NCBI RefSeq assembly: GCF_902833145.1
Contig: NZ_CADFEN010000004.1
Location: 62,001-126,000, forward strand
Direction: 5' to 3'
Length of the DNA: 64,000 nt
From: Burkholderia sp. BCC0506
GTDB lineage: Bacteria; Pseudomonadota; Gammaproteobacteria; Burkholderiales; Burkholderiaceae
Within the stretch, counting starts at the first letter, position 1. Each line of letters opens with the position of its first letter. The notes under the pieces were generated by a model. That model saw only the letters and a program-made list of their open reading frames with translations, did no database searches and was not told the origin of the DNA. This document shows, piece after piece, positions 27,585 to 36,450 of this stretch. The position numbers and the translations under genes were made by a program.

Positions 27585-30500
27585 GGGAAGCTCCGGACGC
27601 GGAAGGGGAGGAAGCGCGGGACGCGTCGTGCTTGAGCGCATCGCGCCGGTGCACGAGGCTGAACACGACGGGAACGAAGAACAGCGTCGCGATCGTCGCG
27701 CACGCGAGGCCGCCGATCACGGCGCGGCCGAGCGGCGCGTTCTGCTCGCCGCCGTCGCCGAGGCCGAGCGCCATCGGCGCCATGCCGATGATCATCGCGA
27801 GCGCGGTCATCAGCACCGGGCGGAAGCGCGTGAAACCGGCTTCGAGCGCGGAGGCCAGCGCGTTGCCGGTGTCGGCCAGGCGCTCGCGCGCGAAACTGAC
27901 GACGAGGATCGAGTTCGCGGTGGCCACGCCCATGCACAGGATCGCGCCGGTCAGCGCCGGCACCGACAGCGGCGTATGCGTGGTGAACAGCATCCACACG
28001 ATGCCGGCCAGCGCCGCCGGCAGCGCCGAGACGATCACGAATGCGTCGGCCCACGAGTGGAAGTTCACGACGATCAGCAGGTAGATCAGCACGATCGCGC
28101 CCACGAGGCCGAGCAGCAGGCCCGCGAACGCGCCGTTCATGGTCTGCACCTGGCCGCGCAGCGTCACGGTCGAGCCCTTGGGCAGATCCTTTGCGGTGGC
28201 CTTGACGATGCCGTCGATGTCGGTCGCGACCGCGCCGAGGTCGCGCCCCTGGGTGGTCGCGTAGACGTCGAACAGCGGTTCGATGTTGTAGTGCGACACC
28301 ACCGCGTTGCCGACGCCCCGCGTGATCGTGGCCAGGCCGCCCAGCAGCTGGGACTGGCCATTCGCGCCCGTGACCGGCAGATTCTGCAGCGCCGACAGCG
28401 TGGTCATCCGGTACTGCGGCGTCTGCGCGACGATCGGATAGGACACGCCGTTGTGCGGGTTGAGCCAGTAGGTCGGGTCGACCTGGCTGGTGCCGGCGAG
28501 CGTCGCGACCACCGAGTTCGTCACGTCCTGCTCGGTGATGCCCAACTGGTCGGCGCGCGTGCGGTCGACCGTCACCGTGAACTGCGGATAGGTGCTGGCC
28601 TGCTGGATGCGTGGGTCGGCGACGCCGGGGATCAGGCGCAGCTTGCGGTACAGCTCGCGCGCATAGGCGAGATTGGCCTGCTGGTTCGGGCCGGCCACCT
28701 GCAGGTCGACCGGGGCCGGCGCGCTGAAATTGAGGATCTGGCTGACGATGTCGGCGGGCAGGAACGAGAACGTGGTGCCCGGATAGGCGCGCGGCAGGCG
28801 TTCGCGCAGCGTGCGCACGTAGTCGGCGGTCGGCGTGTGATCGCGCGACAGCGAGATCAGGATGTCGCCGTCCTGCGGCCCGAGCGTGCCGCTGTTGTTG
28901 TAGGTGAGGTTGATCCCGCTGTTCGGCAGGCCGATGTTGTCGATCACTTCGCGCAGTTGCGCGGGCGGGATCACGCCGCGAATCGTGTTCTCGATGCGGT
29001 CGAGCTCGGCGGCGGTTTCCTCGACACGCGTGCCGACCGGTGCACGCACGTGCAGCGCGATCTCGCCGGAATCGATGGTCGGGAAGAAATTGCGGCCGAG
29101 CGACGGCGCGAGCAGGAACGACGCAGCCACGATGCAGAGGAAGGCGACGACGAACGGCTTGCGGCGCGTGAGCGCGAGGCCCAGCAGGATCCGGTACGAC
29201 GCGCGCACGGACTCGAAGCGGCGCTCGAATGCACGCTGAAAGCGCACCAGCGGATTGCGCGACGGCGGAGCGTCGTGCGCGCCGGCATGGCCCGCGTGCG
29301 GATCCATGACCGCGGCCAGTTCGCCCGACGCGTGACCGGCCGATGCGTGCGGCTTGAGCAGGTATTGCGCGAGCATCGGCACGAAGGTGCGCGACAGCAC
29401 GAACGACGACACCATCGAGAAGATCACCGCCTTGGCCATCGGCACGAACAGAAAGCGCGAGATGCCGTCGAGCATCAGCATCGGCACGAACACGATGCAG
29501 ATGCACAGCAGCGAGACCAGCGCCGGCATCACGATCTGCTTCGCGCCGTCGACGATCGCGGTGCGCGTGTCCTTGCCCTGTTCGAGGTGCCAGTTCACGT
29601 TCTCGATCGTCACCGTCGCGTCGTCGACCAGGATCCCGACCGCGAGCGCGAGGCCGCCGAGCGTCATCACGTTCAGCGTTTCGCCGGTGGCCGCGAGCAG
29701 CGCGATCGCCGACAGCACGGCCAGCGGGATCGACGCGGCGATGATCAGTGTCGAGCGCCACGAGCCGAGGAACAGCAGGATCATCAGCGAGGTCAGCGCG
29801 GCGGCGATGATGCCTTCGCGCGCCACGCCGCTGACGGCGCCGTTCACGAAGGTCGACTGGTCGCCCATCGTGACGAGCTTCAAGCCCGGCGGCAGCGTCT
29901 GTTCGACCAGCGGCAGCTTCGCCTTCACGCCCGCGATGATGTCGAGCGTCGACGCCGAGCCGTTCTTCAGGATACTCATCAGCACCGCGCGGTGGCCGTC
30001 CACGCGCACGATGTTGCCCTGCGGCGGGTAGCCGTCGCGCACATGGGCGACGTCGCGCATGTAAATCGTCGTGCCGCCCACCGACTTGATCGGCAGGTCG
30101 TTCAACGCATCGAGCGAGAGCGGGCTGTTGTTGAGCTTGATGTTGTATTCGAAGCGGCCGATCTTCTGCGTGCCGGCCGGGATGATCTGATTCTGCTGCG
30201 CGAGCGCGCGCGCGACGTCCTGCGCCGACAGCCCTTTAGACTGCAGCGCCTGCGGGTCGAGGTCGATCTGCACTTCGCGTGTCTTGCCGCCGTACGGCGT
30301 CGGAATCGCGACGCCGGGCACCGACAGCAACTGCGGCCGAATGAAGTTGACCGCGTAATCCCCGAGCTTCTGTTCGTCGAGCGTGTTGCTGGTCAGCGCG
30401 ATCTGCAGCACCGGTACCGTCGACGCGTTGTAGTTGAGGATCTGCGGCGGCGTGGTGCCGGGCGGCATCTGCTTGAGCACCGTCTGCGAGATCGACGTGA

Positions 30501-30828
30501 CCTGCGCGGTCGCCGTGCGGATATCGACGGTCGGCTGGAAGAAGATCTTCACGATGCCGTAGCCGCGGAACGATTGCGACTCGATATGCTGGACGTCGTT
30601 CACCGTCGTGCCAAGCGTGCGCTCGTAGTACGTGATCACGCGTCCGGCCATGTCGTCCGGCTGCAGGCCGGCGTAGTTCCAGACGACGCTGATCACCGGA
30701 ATGCGGATGTCCGGGAAGATGTCGATGGGCGTTCGGATCGCCGCGAGCGGGCCCGCGATCAGGATCAGCAGCGCCAGTACGACGAACGTATAGGGCCGCG
30801 TGAGCGCGAGCCGGACAATTTTCAGCAT
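27574..30828 (-). CDS. RND multidrug efflux pump, inner-membrane subunit
   Basis: 1084 residues with the duplicated RND layout: TM1 (about 9-30), a large periplasmic porter loop, TM2-6, an intracellular connection, TM7, a second porter loop and TM8-12. The proton-relay aspartate pair is present in ALAVGILVDDATVTIENVN, and the N terminus (LTRPYTFVVLALLILI, then TPIDIFPDIRIPVISVVW) places it with HAE1-type drug pumps of the MdtB/BpeF sort rather than metal pumps. It is the first gene of the operon (pump, adaptor, outer-membrane channel). Box 6 lies 126 bp upstream of its start. A response regulator gene ends 154 bp upstream in the same direction. Confidence 0.93.
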   Translation of the reverse strand: MLKIVRLALTRPYTFVVLALLILIAGPLAAIRTPIDIFPDIRIPVISVVWNYAGLQPDDMAGRVITYYERTLGTTVNDVQHIESQSFRGYGIVKIFFQPTVDIRTATAQVTSISQTVLKQMPPGTTPPQILNYNASTVPVLQIALTSNTLDEQKLGDYAVNFIRPQLLSVPGVAIPTPYGGKTREVQIDLDPQALQSKGLSAQDVARALAQQNQIIPAGTQKIGRFEYNIKLNNSPLSLDALNDLPIKSVGGTTIYMRDVAHVRDGYPPQGNIVRVDGHRAVLMSILKNGSASTLDIIAGVKAKLPLVEQTLPPGLKLVTMGDQSTFVNGAVSGVAREGIIAAALTSLMILLFLGSWRSTLIIAASIPLAVLSAIALLAATGETLNVMTLGGLALAVGILVDDATVTIENVNWHLEQGKDTRTAIVDGAKQIVMPALVSLLCICIVFVPMLMLDGISRFLFVPMAKAVIFSMVSSFVLSRTFVPMLAQYLLKPHASAGHASGELAAVMDPHAGHAGAHDAPPSRNPLVRFQRAFERRFESVRASYRILLGLALTRRKPFVVAFLCIVAASFLLAPSLGRNFFPTIDSGEIALHVRAPVGTRVEETAAELDRIENTIRGVIPPAQLREVIDNIGLPNSGINLTYNNSGTLGPQDGDILISLSRDHTPTADYVRTLRERLPRAYPGTTFSFLPADIVSQILNFSAPAPVDLQVAGPNQQANLAYARELYRKLRLIPGVADPRIQQASTYPQFTVTVDRTRADQLGITEQDVTNSVVATLAGTSQVDPTYWLNPHNGVSYPIVAQTPQYRMTTLSALQNLPVTGANGQSQLLGGLATITRGVGNAVVSHYNIEPLFDVYATTQGRDLGAVATDIDGIVKATAKDLPKGSTVTLRGQVQTMNGAFAGLLLGLVGAIVLIYLLIVVNFHSWADAFVIVSALPAALAGIVWMLFTTHTPLSVPALTGAILCMGVATANSILVVSFARERLADTGNALASALEAGFTRFRPVLMTALAMIIGMAPMALGLGDGGEQNAPLGRAVIGGLACATIATLFFVPVVFSLVHRRDALKHDASRASSPSASGASHVH

Positions 30829-30953
30829 GAGGTGCCGCTCCGTTCGAAATCGTCGTGAAGAAGAGCCGGATGTGCGCGTGTTCGGGAAAACACCGGGGCG
30901 CAACCGATGACCGCATTCTGCGGAGCGGCCCCTAACAGCCGGTGGCAAAAAAG

Positions 30954-30969
30954 ATGAAACAAGTTTTAA
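30954..30969 (-). promoter_or_regulatory. Box 6 of the NTRAA-N6-TTCAT family
   Basis: Minus-strand TTAAAACTTGTTTCAT, between the end of the response regulator gene and the start of the RND operon, correctly placed to control the efflux genes. Confidence 0.65.
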
Positions 30970-30982
30970 GTAGCGGGCGGAC

Positions 30983-31657
30983 TCAACCGAGCATGTAGCC
31001 GGAACCGCGGATCGTGCGGATCAGCGGCGTGGCGCCTGGCCGGTTCACCTTCTTGCGCAGGCGGCCGACGTGCACGTCGATCAGGTTCGTCCCCGGATCG
31101 AAGCGGCAGCCCCATACGGCCTCGAAGATCATCGTGCGCGTGAGCACGCGGCCGGCGTTGCGCATCATGAATTCGAGCACGCGGGATTCGGTCGGCAGCA
31201 GCGCGAGCTCGTGCGCGCCCAGTGTCGCGCGTCGCCGCACCAGGTCGAGCGCCAGCTCGCCCGCGCGCAGCACCGTGTCGACGTGCGTGCCGCGCGGCCG
31301 CCGGCGAATCAGCACGTCGATACGCGCGCACATCTCTTCGAGCGAGAACGGCTTGACGAGGTAGTCGTCGCCGCCCGCGCGCAGCCCCTGGATACGCTGA
31401 TCGACGTCGGACATCGCGCTCATCACGAGTACCGGCGTATCGAGGCCGACGCCGCGCATCGTCGCGAGGATCGTCAGCCCGTCGAGGTCGGGCAACATGC
31501 GATCGAGCGTGACGACGTCGTAGTTCGCGCTCATCGCCCGCGCCATGCCGTCGCGACCGGTGCGCGCGACGTCGATCCGGTGGCCTTCGGCACGCAGCGT
31601 GTGCGCGATGTGATCGGCCAGCAGCGGATCGTCTTCGATCGTCAGGATGTGTGCCAT
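30983..31657 (-). CDS. OmpR-family response regulator without adjacent kinase
   Basis: 224 residues: receiver (about 1-120) with E8/D9/D10, phosphoacceptor D52 (VTLDRMLP) and K102 (VKPF), and winged-helix domain (about 130-224) with FEAVWGCRFDPGTNLIDVH. Throughout, and especially in the recognition helix, it closely matches the regulator at 19857-20603, suggesting duplication and a shared binding site. No kinase gene adjoins it; upstream is a LysR gene, downstream the RND operon. The start at 31657 (MAHILTIEDD) was chosen because the receiver begins there; the 12-residue longer form would overlap the LysR gene. Confidence 0.9.
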   Translation of the reverse strand: MAHILTIEDDPLLADHIAHTLRAEGHRIDVARTGRDGMARAMSANYDVVTLDRMLPDLDGLTILATMRGVGLDTPVLVMSAMSDVDQRIQGLRAGGDDYLVKPFSLEEMCARIDVLIRRRPRGTHVDTVLRAGELALDLVRRRATLGAHELALLPTESRVLEFMMRNAGRVLTRTMIFEAVWGCRFDPGTNLIDVHVGRLRKKVNRPGATPLIRTIRGSGYMLG

Positions 31658-31679
31658 GGCGTGCGCGATTCCGGCGGAA

Positions 31680-32606
31680 TCAGGCGGCGGCAAGCTGCAT
31701 GGCGGCGGTGCGGTCCGGCGCGCGATAGTGGTCGACCACGTAGTCGATGAAGCTGCGCACTTTCGTGGAAAGATAATTGCGACTGGGGTAGAGGATCGAG
31801 ACGCAGCGCGGGCCGCCGTTCACTTCGTAGCGTTCGAGAATCGGCACCAGGGTGCCGCGCGCGAGATCGTCGGCCACGAGCGGATGCGGCAATTGCGCGA
31901 TGCCCATGTGATCGAGTGCCGCGATGCGCACCATCGTGTTGCTGGTCGATGCCAGCGCATTGCCCGTATAGATGCGACAGGCGCCGTCGGCATCCGAGAA
32001 CTCCCAGTTGCGCGCGGCGCCGTTCGACACGGTCAGCAGGCTGTGCGCATTCAGGTCGGCCGGCTCGACGGGCTTGCCGTGGCGCGCGAGATAGTCGGGA
32101 GACGCGACGATCACGTCGCGCACGCTCGTCAACGTCCGCGACACGAAGGTCGAGTTGACGAGGCGGTGATCGTCGCAGAAGCACACGTCGTAGCCGCCTT
32201 CCACCATGTCGACCTGGATATCGAACGTCGTCACGTCGAATCGCACGCGCGGATGCTCGAGGCGATACGTGGACAGCAGCGCGCCAAGCCCGGCCGCAAC
32301 CGACGTTGCCGACGCGGCGATGCGCAGCGTGCCGTGCGGGTCGCGATTGACCTGCGCGAGATTCGATTCGATCTCGTCGAGCTTCTCGATGATCGCGCGG
32401 CAGCCGTCGAGATATTCGCGGCCTGTCTCGGTGAGCGACAGGCTGCGCGTGGTCCGGTTCAACAGGCGCATGTTCAGGTGGGCTTCGAGCATGCCGACGC
32501 TGCGCGTGACCGCGGCGGCCGACATGCCGAGCTGACGTGCGGCGAGACTGAAGCTCGATAACTCGACCACACGCGTGAAAACGCGCATCGCTTGCAGTTG
32601 GTTCAT
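31680..32606 (-). CDS. LysR-family transcriptional regulator
   Basis: 308 residues: N-terminal winged helix (about 1-60; SSFSLAARQLGMSAAAVTRS) and a periplasmic-binding-protein-like effector domain (about 90-300), of the CrgA/DmlR-like subgroup. It ends 22 bp before the response regulator gene in the same direction, so the two may be cotranscribed. Boxes 7 and 8 lie upstream. Effector unknown. Confidence 0.88.
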   Translation of the reverse strand: MNQLQAMRVFTRVVELSSFSLAARQLGMSAAAVTRSVGMLEAHLNMRLLNRTTRSLSLTETGREYLDGCRAIIEKLDEIESNLAQVNRDPHGTLRIAASATSVAAGLGALLSTYRLEHPRVRFDVTTFDIQVDMVEGGYDVCFCDDHRLVNSTFVSRTLTSVRDVIVASPDYLARHGKPVEPADLNAHSLLTVSNGAARNWEFSDADGACRIYTGNALASTSNTMVRIAALDHMGIAQLPHPLVADDLARGTLVPILERYEVNGGPRCVSILYPSRNYLSTKVRSFIDYVVDHYRAPDRTAAMQLAAA

Positions 32607-32759
32607 GATCGGCGAGGAATGGATTGGCCGGAAATACGGGGCGGCGCGCCGGTCTTCAGCGGGCTGCGTCGACGCATCGTGCCGCGCCTGCCGGGTCGGG
32701 CAGCGAATTCATTATGGAAGGCACGCGGGCGCGGGACGTTAAAAAACGGTGCTGACCGG

Positions 32760-32775
32760 ATGAAATTTCATTTAG
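32760..32775 (-). promoter_or_regulatory. Box 7 of the NTRAA-N6-TTCAT family
   Basis: Minus-strand CTAAATGAAATTTCAT, 154 bp upstream of the leftward LysR gene start. Confidence 0.6.
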
Positions 32776-32826
32776 AAAGCGGTGCCGCCCCGCGGACGAT
32801 GGGCACGACGCGCTTTATCAAGCTTT

Positions 32827-32842
32827 CTAAAAAAAGATTCAT
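32827..32842 (+). promoter_or_regulatory. Box 8 of the NTRAA-N6-TTCAT family
   Basis: Plus-strand CTAAAAAAAGATTCAT, 72 bp upstream of the rightward gene at 32915. Confidence 0.6.
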
Positions 32843-32914
32843 GCGCGGATCACAAATCTTCAGCCGGCCGACGTGTACCGCGGACGATAATGGGATCACG
32901 TAACTGCGGCAAGG

Positions 32915-33298
32915 ATGACGAAGATGGCACAACCGTTGAGCATCAAGATGATCGAGGAGCGCGGCAAGCTCGTCGTGCTGATGTCGATCGAACGGGGCGC
33001 GGCAGTGCTCGATCCGGAGGATGTGGACGCAGTCATCCAGTACTTGAGCTTGTTGCGCGCGTCGATGCAGCCTGCCGTGCCGGAACGTCCGCCGCACGCG
33101 CAGCAATTCGTGACCGAAATGGATCCCTGCTGGTACGCCGAACGCCATCCGCTGCAGGGCGGCGTGGTGCTGTTGTTGCGTCACAGTGGGCTCGGCTGGG
33201 CCAGCTTTGCACTCCCGCCGCGCAGCCTTGAACGGTTGCACGGTTCACTGACGCAACTGCTCGAAGACGAGCAGCAGGCGATCAGCCTGCCTCACTGA
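32915..33298 (+). CDS. Protein of unknown function
   Basis: 127 residues, no signal peptide or membrane segment. It looks like a small soluble alpha/beta protein: a strand-rich start (KMIEERGKLVVLMSI), a helix with DPEDVDAVIQYLSLLRASM, a central WYAERHPLQGGVVLLLRHSG and a helical C terminus rich in Leu/Gln/Glu. I recognise no family. A second ATG three codons in (MAQPLS) is equally possible. It is divergent from the LysR gene and downstream of box 8, so it may belong to the two-component regulon. Confidence 0.6.
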   Translation: MTKMAQPLSIKMIEERGKLVVLMSIERGAAVLDPEDVDAVIQYLSLLRASMQPAVPERPPHAQQFVTEMDPCWYAERHPLQGGVVLLLRHSGLGWASFALPPRSLERLHGSLTQLLEDEQQAISLPH

Positions 33299-33400
33299 AA
33301 CTCAGTTGCGTCGTGAATGCGCTTGCATTCGGCGGCGTCGGAGCGGGTCGGTAGCAGCCCGTGCGCGAACGCTGCCGCCCGGCGCGGGCCGCAGTGCACG

Positions 33401-34159
33401 CTATCCGCGACCGACGAACGGCATCGCGGTCGCCATGATCGTCATGTTGAGGATGTTGGTATCGAGCGGCAGATTCGCCATCTGGACGATCGCGCTCGCG
33501 ACATGCGCGACGTCCATTCGCGCTTCGGGCGCGAGCCGGCCGTCCGCTTGCGGGACGCCTTGTGTCATCCGTTCCGTGAGCGCGGTGGCGGCATTGCCGA
33601 TGTCGATCTGGCCGCACGCGATGTTGTACCGGCGACCGTCCAGCGCGAGCGACTTCGTGATCCCGGTCACCGCGTGCTTGGTGGCCGTGTATGCGATCGT
33701 ATCGGGGCGCGGCGCGTGCGCCGAGATCGAGCCGTTGTTGATGATCCGGCCGCCCTGCGGCGTCTGCGCTTTCATCAGCCGCCATGCGGCGCGCGCGCAC
33801 AGAAAGACGCCGGTCAGGTTGGTCGCGACGACGCTGTTCCACACGTCGAGTTCGTATTCGTCCAGGGAAACGACAGGGGCATTGCGGCCGGCATTGTTGA
33901 ACAGGACATCGAGCCGGCCGAACCGTTGCGCGATCTGCGCGAATGCGTGGTCGACCGACGCTTCGTCGGTGACGTCGGCGGGAAACACGTGCGCGTCGCC
34001 GCCGGCCGCGCGGATGGCGTCCTGCGTTTCGCGTAACGACGCCTCCGTGCGCCCGAGCAGCGCGACGGTGAAGCCCGCCTGGGCGAGCGCGATGGCCGCG
34101 GCGCGACCGATGCCGGAGCCGGCGCCCGTGACGGCGGCGAATTGCTTCGAGACAGACAT
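33401..34159 (-). CDS. Short-chain dehydrogenase/reductase
   Basis: 252-residue classical SDR: cofactor motif TGAGSGIG near residues 11-18, NNAG at about 88-91, catalytic Ser in the NGSISAH region, and the YTATK catalytic Tyr/Lys pair near 158-162. The arginine after the second strand (GRTE) favours NADP(H). An oxidoreductase on an unidentified alcohol or ketone; it has no operon partner. The start at 34159 ([12 protein letters not shown]) has AGGAAA upstream. Confidence 0.85.
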   Translation of the reverse strand: MSVSKQFAAVTGAGSGIGRAAAIALAQAGFTVALLGRTEASLRETQDAIRAAGGDAHVFPADVTDEASVDHAFAQIAQRFGRLDVLFNNAGRNAPVVSLDEYELDVWNSVVATNLTGVFLCARAAWRLMKAQTPQGGRIINNGSISAHAPRPDTIAYTATKHAVTGITKSLALDGRRYNIACGQIDIGNAATALTERMTQGVPQADGRLAPEARMDVAHVASAIVQMANLPLDTNILNMTIMATAMPFVGRG

Positions 34160-34343
34160 GGCGTGATTTCCTGCGGGTCGAGTAGGGGAGGCAGGCGACG
34201 AACGATGCCATCGCCACTTCGGCAATGTAGACGAAATGCGGCCGGTAAGGATTCGAGCGACATCGTTAAGCGCACGGGATACCGTGGCTTTCGTTCAACG
34301 CGCAGCCGACCGAGCGGCAGGGCGAGACAACGCCCGCCGGCCT

Positions 34344-35291
34344 TTACTTCACGCACTCCAGCGCATACTTCAACCCCTGCCCGAGCATCCCGCGCCACAC
34401 GTCCCATGTATGCCCGCCGTCGACGATGCGCAGCTCGGCCGGGTTCTGCGCGCGGCGCAGGTGCGTGTACAGCACGCTCGATTCCGCCTGGATCGTCAGG
34501 TCGTCGTCGCCGGCCGCGATGAACATCGGCACGCGCCAGTTGCGCGCGAAATAGCCGCGCAGCAGCGCCGGGTAGTTCAGTTCGTGCCACACGCGCGGAT
34601 CGAACTGCCGGTCGCCGAACACGCCGACGTAGCGCGCCGCGGAATTGAGCGGCGGCTCGTTCGCATAGATCGCGGGGCTCAGCAGCATCGCGCCGCAGAA
34701 CAGCCCCGGCTCGAGTAGCGAAAAGCGCAGCGCGCCGAAACCGCCCATCGACACGCCGCCGATCGCGCGGCCCGCGCGCTGGTTCGACACCGCGAAGTGT
34801 GCTTCGACTTCCGGCAGCAGGTCGTTGAGGAACGCGCTCTGCATTTTCTCCTTGCGATCGACGTACCAGTCGGTGCCGCCCTGCGGCATCACGATCACGA
34901 CGGGCGGAATGTCGCGGCGCTCGATCAGCGTGTCGGCGGTGGCCTGCAGCCGGCCCTGCGTGATCCAGTCGTTCGCGTTGCCCGCGTTGCCGTGCAGCAG
35001 GTACATCACCGGGTAGCGCGCCCCTTCCGGGTTGTAGCCGGGCGGCAGGTAGACGGTGTACGACCAGTCGCGCTTGAGCGACGCCGAGCGGAACGTGCGC
35101 AGCACGACGCTGCTGCCCGGATTGACCGACGGCTCCTGCGCGGCCGACGCGGTCGTGGCGGTCTGGACGGCCGGCGGCGCGGGCGATGCCGACGGCGCGG
35201 CAGCAGGCGCCTGCGCCGGCGGCGTGGCATGGGCGGTGGCGATGGCGCCGGCGATCAGGGCAAGGGCGAGCGGAAGGGCGAGTCGGCGCAT
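34344..35291 (-). CDS. Secreted esterase, alpha/beta hydrolase (esterase D/PHB-depolymerase-like)
   Basis: 315 residues: signal peptide (cleavage near AHA), a low-complexity Ala/Pro linker (about 24-58), then a PF00756-type hydrolase domain. Catalytic candidates are S181 in GGVSMGG, an Asp in AAGDDD (262-264) and H294 in GGHTWD; YPVMYLLHGNAGNAN carries the oxyanion region. Related enzymes cleave acyl esters, including feruloyl or mycolyl-like esters and S-formylglutathione; the export signal rules out a cytosolic role. An OpgC-like acyltransferase gene starts upstream in the same direction, so acyl-group editing of an envelope glycan is possible, though unproven. Confidence 0.8.
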   Translation of the reverse strand: MRRLALPLALALIAGAIATAHATPPAQAPAAAPSASPAPPAVQTATTASAAQEPSVNPGSSVVLRTFRSASLKRDWSYTVYLPPGYNPEGARYPVMYLLHGNAGNANDWITQGRLQATADTLIERRDIPPVVIVMPQGGTDWYVDRKEKMQSAFLNDLLPEVEAHFAVSNQRAGRAIGGVSMGGFGALRFSLLEPGLFCGAMLLSPAIYANEPPLNSAARYVGVFGDRQFDPRVWHELNYPALLRGYFARNWRVPMFIAAGDDDLTIQAESSVLYTHLRRAQNPAELRIVDGGHTWDVWRGMLGQGLKYALECVK

Positions 35292-35352
35292 GGCGAATCG
35301 TTTCAGGAAAGACGCCGGCTATCGTAGCAGCGGCGCATGACGGCGCGGCGCG

Positions 35353-36450
35353 TCATCGCCGCGAGCGGAACGGCAGCCGCGCGACGAGCGGCCCGTAGAG
35401 TTTGGCCACGAGATACAGCAGCCCCATCGCGACGGCGTCGGCGGCCAGCCCGAGCGGCACGTCGAGATATCCTTCGGTCGCCTGGTAGAGCAGCGAATCG
35501 ACCGCGAGCGAGATGCCGGTGCCCGCGACGAAGCACAGCAATCCTTGCCGGCCGATCGTGCCGATCCACGGCATCGCGTGCGCGATCTTCTTCATCCACC
35601 CGAGGTGCACGAGCTTGGCGGCGAGCCACGCGATCGCGAGGAAGTTCGCGAGCCGCAGCGCGCCGAGGTTCTGCTTGATCGACGGATCGGTCGGGAACGG
35701 CTCGATGCGCAGCCGGTAGTACGCGCCGGCCGCGACGATCGCGAGCGACGCGGCCGTCAGCAGCCAGCCCTGCGGCCTGGGCGCGAGCGTCTGGTAGACG
35801 GGCTGGCAGCGCGCGATCACGCCGAGCACGAACAGGAACTGCCACGCGAACGGGTTGAAATCCCACGGCGCGCCTTCGACGGTCGGCAAGAAACGTGCGA
35901 CGTGCGGCGCCGCGTACCACAGCGATCCGCTGAACGCGAGCAGCAGCCATGGCTGGGTGCGGGCGAGCGGCAGCGCGAGCGGGACGAGCAGCGCGAAGAA
36001 CGCGTACATCGGCAGCACCGACGCGAGGTATGGCTGGCGGCGGAACAGCAGGATGTCGCGCAGCGCGGCGAGCGGCTTGTGCAGCAGCCCGTCGAGATCG
36101 TTGGTCGGCATGTTCGGGCCGTCGATCGCGAACGCATTCAGCACGGCGGTGATCAAGAGCATCAGGCCGGCCGTGACGAGGAACGCGCGGTAGATCTCGA
36201 ACGCCCGCCGGATGAAGCGCTGGCGCGCGGCGGCCTCGTCGTGGCGCTCGGCGAGCGAGTTGTACGCGATGGCGGTCGCGAAGCCGCCGAGGAACACGAA
36301 CACCTCGGCCGCGTCGCACAGCGCGTACGCGTGCAGCGTGACGCGCGACAGGATGCTGCCGCCGATGTGGTCGACGACGATCACGAGCAGCACGAGGCCG
36401 CGGAAGAAGTCGAGCTCGGCGTAGCGGCCGGCCCGGGCGGGCGCGGTCAT
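35353..36450 (-). CDS. OpgC-family membrane acyltransferase
   Basis: 365 residues, about ten membrane segments, with the OpgC N-terminal signature RYAELDFFRGLVLLVIVVDH and AEVFVFLGGFATAIAYN. OpgC succinylates osmoregulated periplasmic glucans in enterobacteria; homologues in Burkholderiales are common and often lack an adjacent opgGH, as here. The start at 36450 is the first sensible ATG, with AAGGCGC upstream. It precedes the secreted esterase gene by 61 bp, so an operon is likely. Substrate glycan unknown. Confidence 0.82.
   Translation of the reverse strand: MTAPARAGRYAELDFFRGLVLLVIVVDHIGGSILSRVTLHAYALCDAAEVFVFLGGFATAIAYNSLAERHDEAAARQRFIRRAFEIYRAFLVTAGLMLLITAVLNAFAIDGPNMPTNDLDGLLHKPLAALRDILLFRRQPYLASVLPMYAFFALLVPLALPLARTQPWLLLAFSGSLWYAAPHVARFLPTVEGAPWDFNPFAWQFLFVLGVIARCQPVYQTLAPRPQGWLLTAASLAIVAAGAYYRLRIEPFPTDPSIKQNLGALRLANFLAIAWLAAKLVHLGWMKKIAHAMPWIGTIGRQGLLCFVAGTGISLAVDSLLYQATEGYLDVPLGLAADAVAMGLLYLVAKLYGPLVARLPFRSRR

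Larger units (their letters stand above)
32607..32914. promoter_or_regulatory. Divergent LysR/unknown gene region with paired boxes
   Basis: 308 bp without coding signal. It has two A+T-rich patches around 32735-32780 and 32815-32850, each carrying one NTRAA-N6-TTCAT box with a flanking TTTAGAAAGC, in opposite orientation. Confidence 0.55.

Noticed and set aside
27376-30858. 1160-codon open frame on the plus strand opposite the RND pump gene
   Set aside because: It is a composition artefact: Arg/His/Asp-rich translation with no domain, exactly antisense to a well-conserved pump.
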